64,000 bases of DNA, from the NCBI RefSeq assembly GCF_000381965.1, contig NZ_KB908456.1, forward strand, positions 62,001-126,000, read 5' to 3'. The notes under the pieces are model-generated. The model did no database searches. It saw nothing but the letters and a program-made list of their open reading frames with translations, and had not been told where the DNA came from. Source of the stretch: Oceanimonas smirnovii ATCC BAA-899. Its GTDB lineage: Bacteria > Pseudomonadota > Gammaproteobacteria > Enterobacterales > Aeromonadaceae. Positions 46,073 through 53,980 of this stretch are shown piece after piece. The stretch's first letter is position 1; every line of letters starts with the position of its first letter. Position numbers and translations under genes: made by a program.

Positions 46073-46780
46073 TCAAATTTTTTTCCCCGTCCACCTGGCG
46101 ATGATGCGTATGTCGTCGGGTTTGTTGCTTTGGGTCAGGTGGATCTCCCGGTAGGCCGGGTTGTCGCTTTTGATGTAGAGGCCGCCCATCAGGTCGGACT
46201 GCAGGCGCTTGATCAACAGCTGGCCGTTAAGGCGGAGCACGTACACGCTGTCGGGCAGGTTTTCTACTGCGTCTTCGGGCAGCATTTCTACCAGCGGGGT
46301 GTCGCCGTCTTCCAGGGTCGGGCTCATGGAGTCGCCCTGCACTTTGAGCACAGCCAGGCGTTTGCCAGAAAGGCCCTGGTCTTCCAACCAGGCGGTGGAG
46401 AACGGTACCCGGGCTTCCAGATGATCCCATTCATTATGAGCACCATTGCCGGCAGAGACAAAAACGTCGTAGCTATCTACCCAGAGCACTTTTGTTTGTG
46501 ACTCGGTATCACTGCTATCTGCAGAACGACTACCTTGACCAGTAGCCAGCCACTTAACATCTACACCTGCGGCATTTGCGATAGCAATCAGCCGCTCCAC
46601 ATTGGGAGTTGACGCTCCTGAACGATACTTTTTGATAGCTGTATCGCTCAAACCACACCTAGCTCCGAACGAACGAGCCGATTCATCCCCCAGGATCAGT
46701 TCCATTCGTTCTGTAAAACCCTTCAGATCGAATGTGTCCATGCCTGCAGCAGCCTCTTTTGAACCCTCAAAGTTTGACAT
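46073..46780 (-). CDS. cI: CI-type prophage repressor with S24 peptidase domain
   Basis: 235 residues. N-terminal helix-turn-helix: ARSFGARCGLSDTAIKKYRS (about residues 35-54). The C-terminal LexA/S24 domain has LKVQGDSMSPTLEDGDTPLV with the catalytic Ser and LNGQLLIKRLQ with the Lys; a possible Ala-Gly cleavage site lies in VFVSAGNGAHNE. RecA-stimulated self-cleavage would induce the phage, unlike P2 itself whose C protein is not cleaved. It is divergent from cox, across an operator region. The start may be at Met14 (46741), which has AGAGG upstream. Confidence 0.92.
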   Translation of the reverse strand: MSNFEGSKEAAAGMDTFDLKGFTERMELILGDESARSFGARCGLSDTAIKKYRSGASTPNVERLIAIANAAGVDVKWLATGQGSRSADSSDTESQTKVLWVDSYDVFVSAGNGAHNEWDHLEARVPFSTAWLEDQGLSGKRLAVLKVQGDSMSPTLEDGDTPLVEMLPEDAVENLPDSVYVLRLNGQLLIKRLQSDLMGGLYIKSDNPAYREIHLTQSNKPDDIRIIARWTGKKI

Positions 46781-46823
46781 AGATCACACTTAGCGCCTTT
46801 CTGGTGACTATTGCGGTTTAAAT

Positions 46824-46855
46824 GGTCTTGATGATCAAACCAAATGATCTAATAA
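46824..46855 (+). promoter_or_regulatory. Probable early promoter and repressor operator in the cI-cox region
   Basis: GGTCTTGATGATCAAACC (46824-46841) is an imperfect 18-base palindrome. Within it TTGATG (46828-46833) could be a -35, followed after 16 bases by TAATAA (46850-46855) as -10, giving a rightward early promoter about 75 bases before cox. A repressor bound at the palindrome would cover the -35. Confidence 0.5.
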
Positions 46856-46936
46856 TCACTTCAAGCAAACGAATGAACCGCCAATTCAGTTCAAACAAGA
46901 CCAACAAAGCGCAATAACAAGCAATAGGTGTCAATT

Positions 46937-47188
46937 ATGACTCAAATAGCTATCCATTTCGACACACCCGTGGTCAGTGTTGACCGCTTTTGTGAGCTTT
47001 CGGGCATGACCAAAGCCACGGTGCAACGCCGTATTGAAGAAGGCCGCATTCCGGTCATGCCCAAACAAGGCAAGCGGGAGGTGGTAATGGTCAACCTGAT
47101 GGCTCTGGCCATGCTGGGTGCCGAGCACTTCAAAGAGCACGTAGCCCCGCGCAAGCCGGGCCCCAGGTCGCGCCGGCCACAACCTTAA
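46937..47188 (+). CDS. cox: Cox-like excisionase/early regulator
   Basis: 83 residues. The segment VVSVDRFCELSGMTKATVQR followed by RIEEGRIPVMPKQGKREVVM is the winged-helix DNA-binding pattern of Cox/AlpA-like proteins in P2 relatives. Cox represses the lysogenic promoter and directs excision with the integrase. The start at 46937 has AGGTG seven bases upstream; a GTG three codons earlier is also open. First gene of the rightward early operon, divergent from cI. Confidence 0.85.
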   Translation: MTQIAIHFDTPVVSVDRFCELSGMTKATVQRRIEEGRIPVMPKQGKREVVMVNLMALAMLGAEHFKEHVAPRKPGPRSRRPQP

Positions 47189-47227
47189 CCCCTCACGCTT
47201 ATTCAACCACGCCAAGGATGCCAACGA

Positions 47228-47764
47228 ATGTTTAAGCCTCATTTGGATAAATACGGCACCGAGTTCCCCCACTGGGAATCCGCCGTGGCCCGCTTCAAGG
47301 CAGCGCACAACCAGAGTGAAGTTGCCCGCAGCATCGGAACACAGCCGCAATTGTGGATTAACAAGCTCTCCCCTGAGCAGAACGGCGAGCCCACGATAAA
47401 AAACGTGATTGCCGCCGCGCGGGTAACCGGGGATCACACCCTGGTGCACGGCCTGCTGCTGGAGCTGGATATGGCCGGCATTGCTCTGCCCAAGAGCAAC
47501 CACAAAGGCAACGAACAGCCACTTACCAGCCAGGCACTGGAGATCACCGCCACCGCCGGCGAACTGGCACGGGATGCCATCGGCGCCCAGCAAGCCGGCC
47601 GGGTGTGCCAGCAGCGCCGCGACAACGCCGTGAGCAAGGCCACCGCCATGATGGGTGCTCTTGCCCTGTTTGTGCACAACGTAGAGAGCCGCTTTCACGC
47701 CATTCCCGGCATGACGGTCGCCATGGACACACTCACCACCAGTGCCGTGCCCGGAATTTCTTGA
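47228..47764 (+). CDS. Phage CII-family regulatory protein
   Basis: 178 residues. HWESAVARFKAAHNQSEVAR, then GTQPQLWINKLSPEQ and EPTIKNVIAAARVTGDHTLV, follow the phage_CII family (distinct from lambda CII) seen in HP1, K139 and similar phages. It is a probable DNA-binding early regulator; a helix-turn-helix lies in about residues 26-45. Second gene of the early operon. Confidence 0.87.
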   Translation: MFKPHLDKYGTEFPHWESAVARFKAAHNQSEVARSIGTQPQLWINKLSPEQNGEPTIKNVIAAARVTGDHTLVHGLLLELDMAGIALPKSNHKGNEQPLTSQALEITATAGELARDAIGAQQAGRVCQQRRDNAVSKATAMMGALALFVHNVESRFHAIPGMTVAMDTLTTSAVPGIS

Positions 47765-47775
47765 GGAACCACGCC

Positions 47776-48015
47776 ATGACCATGATTAACACCGCCCGCC
47801 TGCTGCGGGTACACGCCCCGCTTTGCACCCCGGCACTGCGCCCGGAGGTGATCACCCATCGCAGCCGCCCCGGCTTTATTGAATGCCAGGATGGCAGCTG
47901 GATTGTGTTGCCTGTTCAGCACAACAGAAAGCAGCGCATTAACCGCCGTCGCCGCCTGTGGGACTGGATAAAACAAGTGCTGGGTAACGAAGCCACTACC
48001 GGAGGTGCCGCATGA
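47776..48015 (+). CDS. Small phage early protein, unknown function
   Basis: 79 residues, starting MTMINTARLLRVHAPLC behind GAGGAACC. It has a central EVITHRSRPGFIECQDGSWIV block and a very basic RINRRRRLWDW region. No known motif. The stop overlaps the next start (ATGA), so the genes are coupled. A longer frame upstream exists but overlaps the CII gene. Confidence 0.72.
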   Translation: MTMINTARLLRVHAPLCTPALRPEVITHRSRPGFIECQDGSWIVLPVQHNRKQRINRRRRLWDWIKQVLGNEATTGGAA

Positions 48016-48431
48016 CTGCTTTTCACCCTATCACTCAGCCAGCCGGTGAACTGGCCATTAACCATATGCGCCACTTGCTGAAGCGCTGCCGCATTGCCAG
48101 CTGGTGGAGCAAGCAACCCAGAGCCGTGCGTGAAGGGCTGTGCCGTGCCGCTGCGCTTAAGCCGGCAGCGTATTGGAGCAAGCCACTGGAATCTATGAAC
48201 GATGCCGAGCGCGAAGCCATCCGCCGCGCCGTAGTTGAGCTGAAAAATGCCCTGGGCAGCTTTACCGCAACCAACAGAAGCGAATGGCTGCATGTGGCGG
48301 ATTACAAACACCCGGAGAGCGACGAAGAAAAGATGGAAGCAAAACAGGAAGCCGAGCGGCGACATGCCCTGCAGCAGCAGGCGCTGATGATTCAGCAACG
48401 GGCAGAAATGGTAAAGGCCGCCCAGCGGTAA
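48012..48431 (+). CDS. Phage early protein, unknown function
   Basis: 139 residues. WWSKQPRAVREGLCRAAALK and MNDAEREAIRRAVVELKNAL suggest helical structure; the C-terminus is a charged, Gln-rich helix. Homologous-looking proteins occur between cII and rep A in HP1-like phages as I recall, but no role is known. Start overlaps the preceding stop by four bases. Confidence 0.7.
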   Translation: MTAFHPITQPAGELAINHMRHLLKRCRIASWWSKQPRAVREGLCRAAALKPAAYWSKPLESMNDAEREAIRRAVVELKNALGSFTATNRSEWLHVADYKHPESDEEKMEAKQEAERRHALQQQALMIQQRAEMVKAAQR

Positions 48432-48484
48432 CTGAAGCGGCCTTAAAGGTGTGTATCCACGCCAATGAATAACACGGAGTAACT

Positions 48485-48724
48485 ATGACACAGCTTAATG
48501 CCATTAGCCAGGTAGCCAACGGCTACCTAAACGAATTCAACCGCTTGGCCCGTCAGAACCAGGCCGCCGGCATGGAACTTCAAACCGAATGTGCACTGGA
48601 AGCACTGGCCGAAGTGGCGCACCGCTGCGGATATGACGCCCTGTATGAAGAAATTGCAGAGCGCAAAAATTCCCTCTGGCTGCATGCCCCCATGGCCACT
48701 ATCACCGCAGGAGGTGCCGCATGA
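48485..48724 (+). CDS. Small phage early protein, unknown function
   Basis: 79 residues, helical, acidic; starts MTQLNAISQVANGYLNEFNR after ACGGAGTA. No motif recognised. Overlaps the next start by four bases (ATGA), part of the early operon. Confidence 0.68.
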   Translation: MTQLNAISQVANGYLNEFNRLARQNQAAGMELQTECALEALAEVAHRCGYDALYEEIAERKNSLWLHAPMATITAGGAA

Positions 48725-48975
48725 CCCGCCACATGACCCGCTCAGAAATGGACGGCCTGCTTATCTTGATGCTGTTTTATGAGGCCCAGCGTATAGCCGC
48801 CATTAAAGATGCCCAGTTCTGGCAGCGCCGTGCCGACGAAAGCCGCCGCGCCTGGCTGCTGGATCAGGCCTTTGTAGAGCGTGAGGAAGCCGGCCTGTGG
48901 ATGCAGGACGCTGAAAAATGGCAGCAGCACATTAACGATATCAAAGCCCGTTTGCTGGAGACCTGCCATGACTGA
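48721..48975 (+). CDS. Small phage early protein, unknown function
   Basis: 84 residues, mostly one or two long helices (AAIKDAQFWQRRADESRRAW). GGAGGTGCCGC precedes the start. No motif recognised. The next gene begins inside its last codons. Confidence 0.68.
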   Translation: MTRHMTRSEMDGLLILMLFYEAQRIAAIKDAQFWQRRADESRRAWLLDQAFVEREEAGLWMQDAEKWQQHINDIKARLLETCHD

Positions 48976-49237
48976 GCGTGAATTGTTCCGCCGCTTTTAT
49001 CGTGCTGCTCGCCTTGATGCTCAAACCGGCATTGCAGACATAGAGCTGCGCCACGTCATTACCGAAGACGCCATTGACAGCGGGTTCAGCCCCGCAACTG
49101 TTCTTCAGATCCGTGCCGCCGCCCTTAATGCCAGCATTAACGCCATGCTGCCCGTGCGTGAACCCAGTAAGCAGAGCGTGGCCATTCAGACCATGGTGTT
49201 CACCTTTGGCCGAGTGACCAAGGGGGTGAATGCATGA
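48968..49237 (+). CDS. Small phage early protein, unknown function
   Basis: 89 residues starting MTERELFRRFYRAARLDAQT; start chosen at 48968 because it is the first position consistent with operon overlap and family-like N-terminus, though the frame is open 29 codons upstream. No motif recognised. Overlaps the next start (ATGA). Confidence 0.65.
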   Translation: MTERELFRRFYRAARLDAQTGIADIELRHVITEDAIDSGFSPATVLQIRAAALNASINAMLPVREPSKQSVAIQTMVFTFGRVTKGVNA

Positions 49238-49470
49238 AAGTGAAAGACCGCAAGCTGAACGCCACCGACCACCTTCGCGCCCATTGGCGGCACTGGCGGG
49301 AGTGCTTTGAGAAGAAGGCCGACCGGGCCCGGCTGCTGCTGGACCTGGGCACCATTCGCTCCATTTACTGGCAGGCACTGGGCCAGGGCATTTTGCCGGT
49401 GGCACGTGCCATCAGCGCCTGGTGGCGCAAAACCGCCAAACTTCACCAACTGGGCAACACCGTAATCTGA
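49234..49470 (+). CDS. Small basic phage early protein, unknown function
   Basis: 78 residues, rich in Arg, Lys and Trp (LRAHWRHWRECFEKKADRAR), suggesting nucleic-acid contact. It immediately precedes and overlaps rep A by one base (TGATG). Confidence 0.65.
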   Translation: MKVKDRKLNATDHLRAHWRHWRECFEKKADRARLLLDLGTIRSIYWQALGQGILPVARAISAWWRKTAKLHQLGNTVI

Positions 49471-51767
49471 TGACCTTTGCTTTTGCTAACCATGCGGCCG
49501 ATGTGGCCGCTCTTTTTGCGCCTACCTCAAACGCCCACCGGGTGGCCGGCATTGATGTAGACAGCCAGCTGTACCAGGAGCACTTCCAGCAAGAGAACCT
49601 GAAGTGGGTTGAAGGCTTTCTGAGCCAGGTGGAAGATTACGCCGCTGGTGCTCTGTTCGCGCATTACCAGTACCGCCTGAAAAAGGGGCACAAACCCTCG
49701 GGCGTGAACACCTGGCTGCGCCATGCCGTGACCAAAATTAACGAACACGCCGCCCGCTTTCCCCTGCCCCTGCGCATGATCGCCAACGAACTTAACCGGG
49801 CCAGCATTGCCCGGCAGTGGGCCAACAGTGTGGCCATGATCATTCAGGAACAAACCCTCAACTTTACTCAGCAGGTATCGGCCCGGGAGTTGCTGAAAGC
49901 CGCCATGGAGCCGGCCAACCGCTGGGGCATTTCTCCGGTGCTGCCGGTATTCAAAGGCGAAGCCACCGATGCCCAGCTGGACATGGCCGCCAGCGCCCTC
50001 GCCCGCCTGCAAGATCCGGAATGGTGGAAACGCCAGATCACCAAAGCCTGGCGGCGCTATACCGAACATGTGGCCATTCTGGTGGGCAAGGTGCGCCGGG
50101 GCGTGAGCGCCTATGTATCGCGCCGCGCCCTGCAGGATCACCAGGAGCGCAAACGCGCCGGTGCCGCCTGGCTGCAAACCATGTATGCCATTAACGAAGA
50201 GCTGGAGCTGGAAATCCCCCTGGCCGAGGCGGTGAAGTCCAGCGTGTCCAACCCCGAGATCCGGCGCGTGGAGCTGATGGTGCGCATGCGCGGCTTTGAA
50301 GATTTAGCCGAAGAACAAGGTCTGGTGGGTGAGTTTTACACCTGGACCGCGCCCAGCAAATACCACGCCTGGACGGTGGTGGATAACCGCAAAAAGGCCA
50401 AGAACGGCGAGAAGCTGGAGAACTGGGTAAAGACCATTTCCAACAGCAAATATCAGGGCTACACCCCGCGCGAAACGCAGGCCTATCTTTCCGCCCAGTG
50501 GAACAAAGCCCGCGCCAAGCTCGACCGGCTGGGCGTGCGCCGCTTTGGCTTTCGGGTGGTAGAACCGCACCACGACGGCACCCCGCACTGGCACCTGCTT
50601 ATTTTTGTGCATCCCAGCCAGCGCCGGCTGTTGCGCTCGGTGCTGCGCCAATACGCCATTGAGCACGACCGTGAAGAGCTGGGCAAAAAGGGCTACCGCG
50701 CCCGCTTCGACTGGAAAGAAATCAAAAGCGAGCTGGGCAGCGCCACCGGCTACATTGCCAAGTACATCAGCAAGAACATAGACGGCTTCAAAATGGACTG
50801 GGACGAAGAATCCCAGGAAGACGCCGCCACTTCAGCCACCGCCGTGGGTGCCTGGGCCAGCCTGTGGAACATTCGCCAGTTTCAGCAAATTGGCGGCCCC
50901 AGCGTGGAAGTATGGCGGCAGCTGCGCCGGCTGCGCAGTGCTACCCAAAACCCCATTATGGAGCCGGCCCGCCAGGCCGCCGACCGGGCCCGCTGGGCCG
51001 AGTTCGTCACCGCCATGGGTGGCATTGATGCCCAGCGCAAAGACCACCTGATCAAGCTTGCCCACATTATTCAGCCTGCCGCCAGTAAATACGGCGAAGA
51101 CGTAGCCCGGTTGTTTGGCCTGCGCACCGCCGACGTCACCATCAGCGTGAATGGTGTTACCACTGGGGTAATGGTGGGTGTGTCCGAGCTCCAAACACGG
51201 CACCAGGGCTGGACCTTGTCACGGACGGGTTTGGGCGAGCGCAGCGAGCTGCCCTCAAGCGGCGGCAGCCGCGCCCCTTGGAGTTCTGACAATAACTGTA
51301 CGGAGGATCAAAAACCGGCAGGAAACGATCCGCTCAGCCGCGAGCTGGCCATGCTCGGCCTGGACGAGCGAGACAAAAAACTCCTGCTGACCGGTGCAGT
51401 TATCGAAATTGATGGTTTATTCATCAGCATTCGCAACGGCAGCCTGAACACCAGCCGCCAACGCCCAGGGCTTTGGCGACCGGAAGACCCCGTTGCCATA
51501 GCGGAGGCCAACGAGTTCGCCGAACTGGAGCACGAACGCACCCGGGAACTGGCCGCTCAATACCGGCTGCAGGTTGCTCAGCTACTGGATGACGGCGGCA
51601 GCCTTAAAGACTGGATGGCCGGCATTCCCGAGCAGCACCTGCCGCTTGCCCTGGAACAGGCCGACGCCCTGCTCGACAAGATTGAAAGAGAAGCCCGCCG
51701 CACGCAGCGCCCAGAGCCCATGTGCCACGAAGACGACTTTGAAGACTGGATGAACGAACTTTGCTAA
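49470..51767 (+). CDS. A: P2 gpA-type rolling-circle replication endonuclease
   Basis: 765 residues. It nicks the phage origin and stays bound to the 5' end during rolling-circle replication. HUH motif: HDGTPHWHLLIFV. Twin catalytic tyrosines separated by three residues: GYIAKYISKNIDG, as in P2 A protein. The upstream NKARAKLDRLGVRRFGFRVV stretch is also typical. The start at 49470 overlaps the preceding stop; a longer frame from 49422 lacks a ribosome site. A probable origin lies inside the gene at 51248-51300. A C-terminal region (from about residue 600) is more variable. Confidence 0.93.
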   Translation: MTFAFANHAADVAALFAPTSNAHRVAGIDVDSQLYQEHFQQENLKWVEGFLSQVEDYAAGALFAHYQYRLKKGHKPSGVNTWLRHAVTKINEHAARFPLPLRMIANELNRASIARQWANSVAMIIQEQTLNFTQQVSARELLKAAMEPANRWGISPVLPVFKGEATDAQLDMAASALARLQDPEWWKRQITKAWRRYTEHVAILVGKVRRGVSAYVSRRALQDHQERKRAGAAWLQTMYAINEELELEIPLAEAVKSSVSNPEIRRVELMVRMRGFEDLAEEQGLVGEFYTWTAPSKYHAWTVVDNRKKAKNGEKLENWVKTISNSKYQGYTPRETQAYLSAQWNKARAKLDRLGVRRFGFRVVEPHHDGTPHWHLLIFVHPSQRRLLRSVLRQYAIEHDREELGKKGYRARFDWKEIKSELGSATGYIAKYISKNIDGFKMDWDEESQEDAATSATAVGAWASLWNIRQFQQIGGPSVEVWRQLRRLRSATQNPIMEPARQAADRARWAEFVTAMGGIDAQRKDHLIKLAHIIQPAASKYGEDVARLFGLRTADVTISVNGVTTGVMVGVSELQTRHQGWTLSRTGLGERSELPSSGGSRAPWSSDNNCTEDQKPAGNDPLSRELAMLGLDERDKKLLLTGAVIEIDGLFISIRNGSLNTSRQRPGLWRPEDPVAIAEANEFAELEHERTRELAAQYRLQVAQLLDDGGSLKDWMAGIPEQHLPLALEQADALLDKIEREARRTQRPEPMCHEDDFEDWMNELC
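51248..51300 (+). other. Probable rolling-circle replication origin inside gene A
   Basis: A stem-loop GCTGCC / ten-base loop / GGCAGC (51248-51253 and 51264-51269) is followed by CGCGCCCCTTGGAGTTCTGA and CAATAACTGT. From memory, the P2 origin core inside gene A reads like CGCGCCTCGGAGTCCTGTCAA, which this resembles closely. The nick site would lie near 51279-51281. In HP1/P2-like phages the origin also lies in A. Confidence 0.62.
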
Positions 51768-51961
51768 AGCCCGTCACTACAACCCATCCGTACAATACCC
51801 GTACAAAGTCGTTGATCTTGAGTGCTCTCATAGCTATAGTTTGTGTACGGTTATCAGACGGACAGCTCACACCCCTGACTCAGTTAGTGGCAGTGGCTAG
51901 TCCCCTGAAAGCTGTGTTTACAATGGAGTAACTTTTTCTACATTGAGAAGTAACTACAACC

Positions 51962-51986
51962 AGCACAAAAAGTGCTTTTTTCAAGG
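51962..51986 (+). terminator. Possible terminator of the early operon
   Basis: AGCAC / AAAAA / GTGCT followed by TTTTTT. The stem is short, so strength is uncertain. Confidence 0.5.
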
Positions 51987-51994
51987 AGCAAAAC

Positions 51995-52078
51995 ATGGAA
52001 CTCAACTTTTCGTTTGCAAGGATAAAATTATTTTTAATCTTATTTGAACCCAACAAATGGATTCTAAATAGATCCTAA
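51995..52078 (+). CDS. Candidate 27-residue small protein
   Basis: ATG at 51995 follows AAGGAG at near-ideal spacing and opens a 27-codon frame with a hydrophobic middle (IKLFLILFE) ending TAA. It lies just after the terminator-like hairpin. It could be a small membrane peptide or a leader; equally it may be chance. No family is recognised. Confidence 0.3.
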   Translation: MELNFSFARIKLFLILFEPNKWILNRS

Positions 52079-52120
52079 AAATAGAAGGAGATTATCAGAC
52101 CAATATACGAGGTATTTATT

Positions 52121-52441
52121 ATGGCAACTGTTGCACTGAGAAGAAGTAGTTCTACTCCTGCACTGCCTAAAGCTAAAGATAGCAGGATAGAGCTAAAAAC
52201 CAACCAGATGGTCAAAGAGACTCTTAAAACTGCGGCTGCATTCAGTGGTGTTGATTTAACAGCTTTCATTATTCAAGCAGCGTCCGAGAAAGCCCGTCGA
52301 TTGCTGCTGGAAAGTCAGATTACAATGCTTTCAGCTGAGGAATTTGAAAAAGTGAACGCTCTTAATCAAGCTAACGATGCTCCAACAGAAGGGTTGATTG
52401 ACCTCATGTCCGGAGAACTTTTTAATGAGCGTAAAGAGTGA
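52121..52441 (+). CDS. DUF1778-type antitoxin (TacA-like)
   Basis: 106 residues. RIELKTNQMVKETLKTAAAF followed by VDLTAFIIQAASEKARRLL is the ribbon-helix-helix DUF1778 pattern. These antitoxins bind DNA with the N-terminus and neutralise GNAT toxins with the C-terminus. The GNAT toxin gene overlaps its 3' end, the classic TacAT order. AGAAGGAG lies upstream in the 52081-52092 area, with the start at 52121 behind a weaker site. A+T-rich, in the rep A-ogr cargo block. Confidence 0.88.
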   Translation: MATVALRRSSSTPALPKAKDSRIELKTNQMVKETLKTAAAFSGVDLTAFIIQAASEKARRLLLESQITMLSAEEFEKVNALNQANDAPTEGLIDLMSGELFNERKE

Positions 52442-53003
52442 TGTAAGTCAGGAAAAAGAAGTAAATTTCGAGATCAAGGCCTTCTCGAATGAAAAAAAGA
52501 AAGACCTTAATGGTTTTGACTGTGGTGATAAAATCCTTAATAACTGCCTGATCAATGGTAAGATTAAGGAATTGACAAATCAGAACATTATCACTTGCAT
52601 GTTACTGATGGACCTTAGTAACTCCAAGGTTGTTGGTTTTTATACTCTTAAAAACCACTCATTAGCTCGCGGTGACTTTGAAATTACGGGTAAATATCAA
52701 AGTATTCCTGTGACTAAACTTGATATGCTTGCTGTAGATAAAATTTATCAAGGTCAGGGATTAGGCATCAAGCTACTGAGGCAGGCCATTTCCAATGCTT
52801 TGGAAGCATCAAAACATGTGGGCTCTAATGGCATTTATCTTGAAGCCGTAGAAGATAAAGTCGAGTTCTATAGCAGGTTGGGTTTTACTGTGATAGGCGA
52901 GGCAAAAACTCATAGTAGTGGTAATAGCCTCGTGCCTATGTATCTGTCTATGCTGAAAGTAAGGGCAGCTGTGAGCCACAACAAAAAAGAAAATGTGGCT
53001 TAA
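52425..53003 (+). CDS. GNAT-family toxin (TacT-like)
   Basis: 192 residues. FDCGDKILNNCLINGKIKEL and VTKLDMLAVDKIYQGQGLGI (with the Q-G-Q-G-LG acetyl-CoA loop), then YLEAVEDKVEFYSRLGF are typical of TacT/AtaT-type toxins, which acetylate aminoacyl-tRNA and block translation. The start at 52425 (MSVKSDVS) follows GGAG and overlaps the antitoxin gene by 17 bases. The active-site Tyr is in EFYSRLGF. Likely works in plasmid-style maintenance of the prophage or in defence. Confidence 0.87.
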   Translation: MSVKSDVSQEKEVNFEIKAFSNEKKKDLNGFDCGDKILNNCLINGKIKELTNQNIITCMLLMDLSNSKVVGFYTLKNHSLARGDFEITGKYQSIPVTKLDMLAVDKIYQGQGLGIKLLRQAISNALEASKHVGSNGIYLEAVEDKVEFYSRLGFTVIGEAKTHSSGNSLVPMYLSMLKVRAAVSHNKKENVA

Positions 53004-53054
53004 TTGATGAGGGGCGCACCAGGCCCCCTTTTTACCATCGCCCAAGGGTATGAA

Positions 53055-53255
53055 ATGGCCAAATCAATCAGACTGAGTGACGACCTGCTCGTTTCGATAG
53101 AACATACGGCATCATCAACTGGTCGTTCGCCATCAGAGCAGCTCAAATATTGGGTGGCCATAGGCAGGACTGCCGAAGATAACCCCGATCTCCCCTTCAG
53201 CTTTATCAAAGATGCCATTGCAGGCCAGCCAGGAAATGTAGGTCGGAATGATTAA
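53055..53255 (+). CDS. ParD-like antitoxin (orphan)
   Basis: 66 residues. AKSIRLSDDLLVSIEHTASS followed by GRSPSEQLKYWVAIGRTAEDNPDL fits the ParD-like family (pfam ParD_like), ribbon-helix-helix proteins with a conserved QIEYW/QLKYW segment. No toxin gene of matching type follows it, so it is an orphan or an anti-addiction module. The start at 53055 has AAGG upstream; the frame extends 17 codons further upstream without support. Confidence 0.8.
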   Translation: MAKSIRLSDDLLVSIEHTASSTGRSPSEQLKYWVAIGRTAEDNPDLPFSFIKDAIAGQPGNVGRND

Positions 53256-53342
53256 AAATCACTCTAGACGTACATTAAAGCTGCAATAAACTTAAAGCCT
53301 GTCGATTTCAGAGAACGACTATAACCAAGAACTCAAGGTGAA

Positions 53343-53522
53343 TTATATTTCGACAAAAATGGCGGGGGCCTTGCTGCCTTCCTTAACCTTTTTCATGGAC
53401 TGCTCGGCAAGGGCGTCAAGGTCTTGCTCAGATACCCGGGAAACAAACACAGGGATACGCTTAGCCTTCCGCTGCTGCGGAGCTTTTAAGCATTTCACAT
53501 GGGCTTTGTGGGTCTTAAGCAT
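53343..53522 (-). CDS. Candidate 59-residue basic protein on the opposite strand
   Basis: The minus strand from 53522 encodes MLKTHKAHVKCLKAPQQRKA, then KRIPVFVSRVSEQDLDALAE, then a KKVKEGSKAP tail ending in FVEI. TAGGTG lies four bases before the start. Codon use is ordinary, and the frame is not a mirror of another gene. It sits between two orphan antitoxin genes, in a gap that otherwise has no coding. Function unknown; it may be a small DNA-binding or regulatory protein. Confidence 0.5.
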   Translation of the reverse strand: MLKTHKAHVKCLKAPQQRKAKRIPVFVSRVSEQDLDALAEQSMKKVKEGSKAPAIFVEI

Positions 53523-53659
53523 TATACACCTATAAAAATCATAAACTTAGGCTCACTAGAACCGATGTACTAATTTTATCACAAGCCCCTGTTCACTGCC
53601 AATAAGCGGCAATAATGACCAATAAGTCCAGCGGCCACACCATATGGAGAGAGCTGATC

Positions 53660-53944
53660 ATGAGTAATAAATCACAAGATACAATGACGCCGGATCTCGA
53701 CCTGCAATGGGAAACAGGAGCACTTGGGCAAGACGAGGAGTTCGCCAAGGTATCCAGCCAGTCAACAGACCAAAGCATCAACGAAGCACTGGGCCTGGAG
53801 CTGGTCTCAATCCGTCTCGAAAAGGAATTAACTGAAGACCTGAAGAAGATCGCTGAGCAGAACGGCATCAGCTATCAGCCGCTGATCCGGCAAGCCATCA
53901 CCCGTTTCATAGAAGCAGAGAAAAAACGCCCAGAACAGGCTTAA
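53660..53944 (+). CDS. CopG/BrnA-like ribbon-helix-helix antitoxin (orphan)
   Basis: 94 residues. An acidic, disordered N-terminal half precedes a ribbon-helix-helix domain, LELVSIRLEKELTEDLKKIA then EQNGISYQPLIRQAITRFIE. This order recalls BrnA or CopG antitoxins, but no BrnT-like toxin is found upstream. The start at 53660 follows GGAGAG; the frame is open 15 codons upstream. Third antitoxin-like gene in this block. Confidence 0.75.
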   Translation: MSNKSQDTMTPDLDLQWETGALGQDEEFAKVSSQSTDQSINEALGLELVSIRLEKELTEDLKKIAEQNGISYQPLIRQAITRFIEAEKKRPEQA

Positions 53945-53980
53945 TTCCACCGTTATTTCACACCAATGATAAAGGGGCGC

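Larger units (their letters stand above)
51768..52120. other. A+T-rich spacer between rep A and the toxin-antitoxin genes
   Basis: About 350 bases. It holds a short hairpin AGCAC-AAAAA-GTGCT-TTTTT (51962-51981), which looks like a terminator for the early operon, then a strong ribosome site with a 27-codon frame, then the promoter region of the antitoxin gene. Confidence 0.6.

Noticed and set aside
53338-53535. 65-codon plus-strand frame
   Set aside because: Opposite the better supported 59-codon minus-strand gene and without a good ribosome site.
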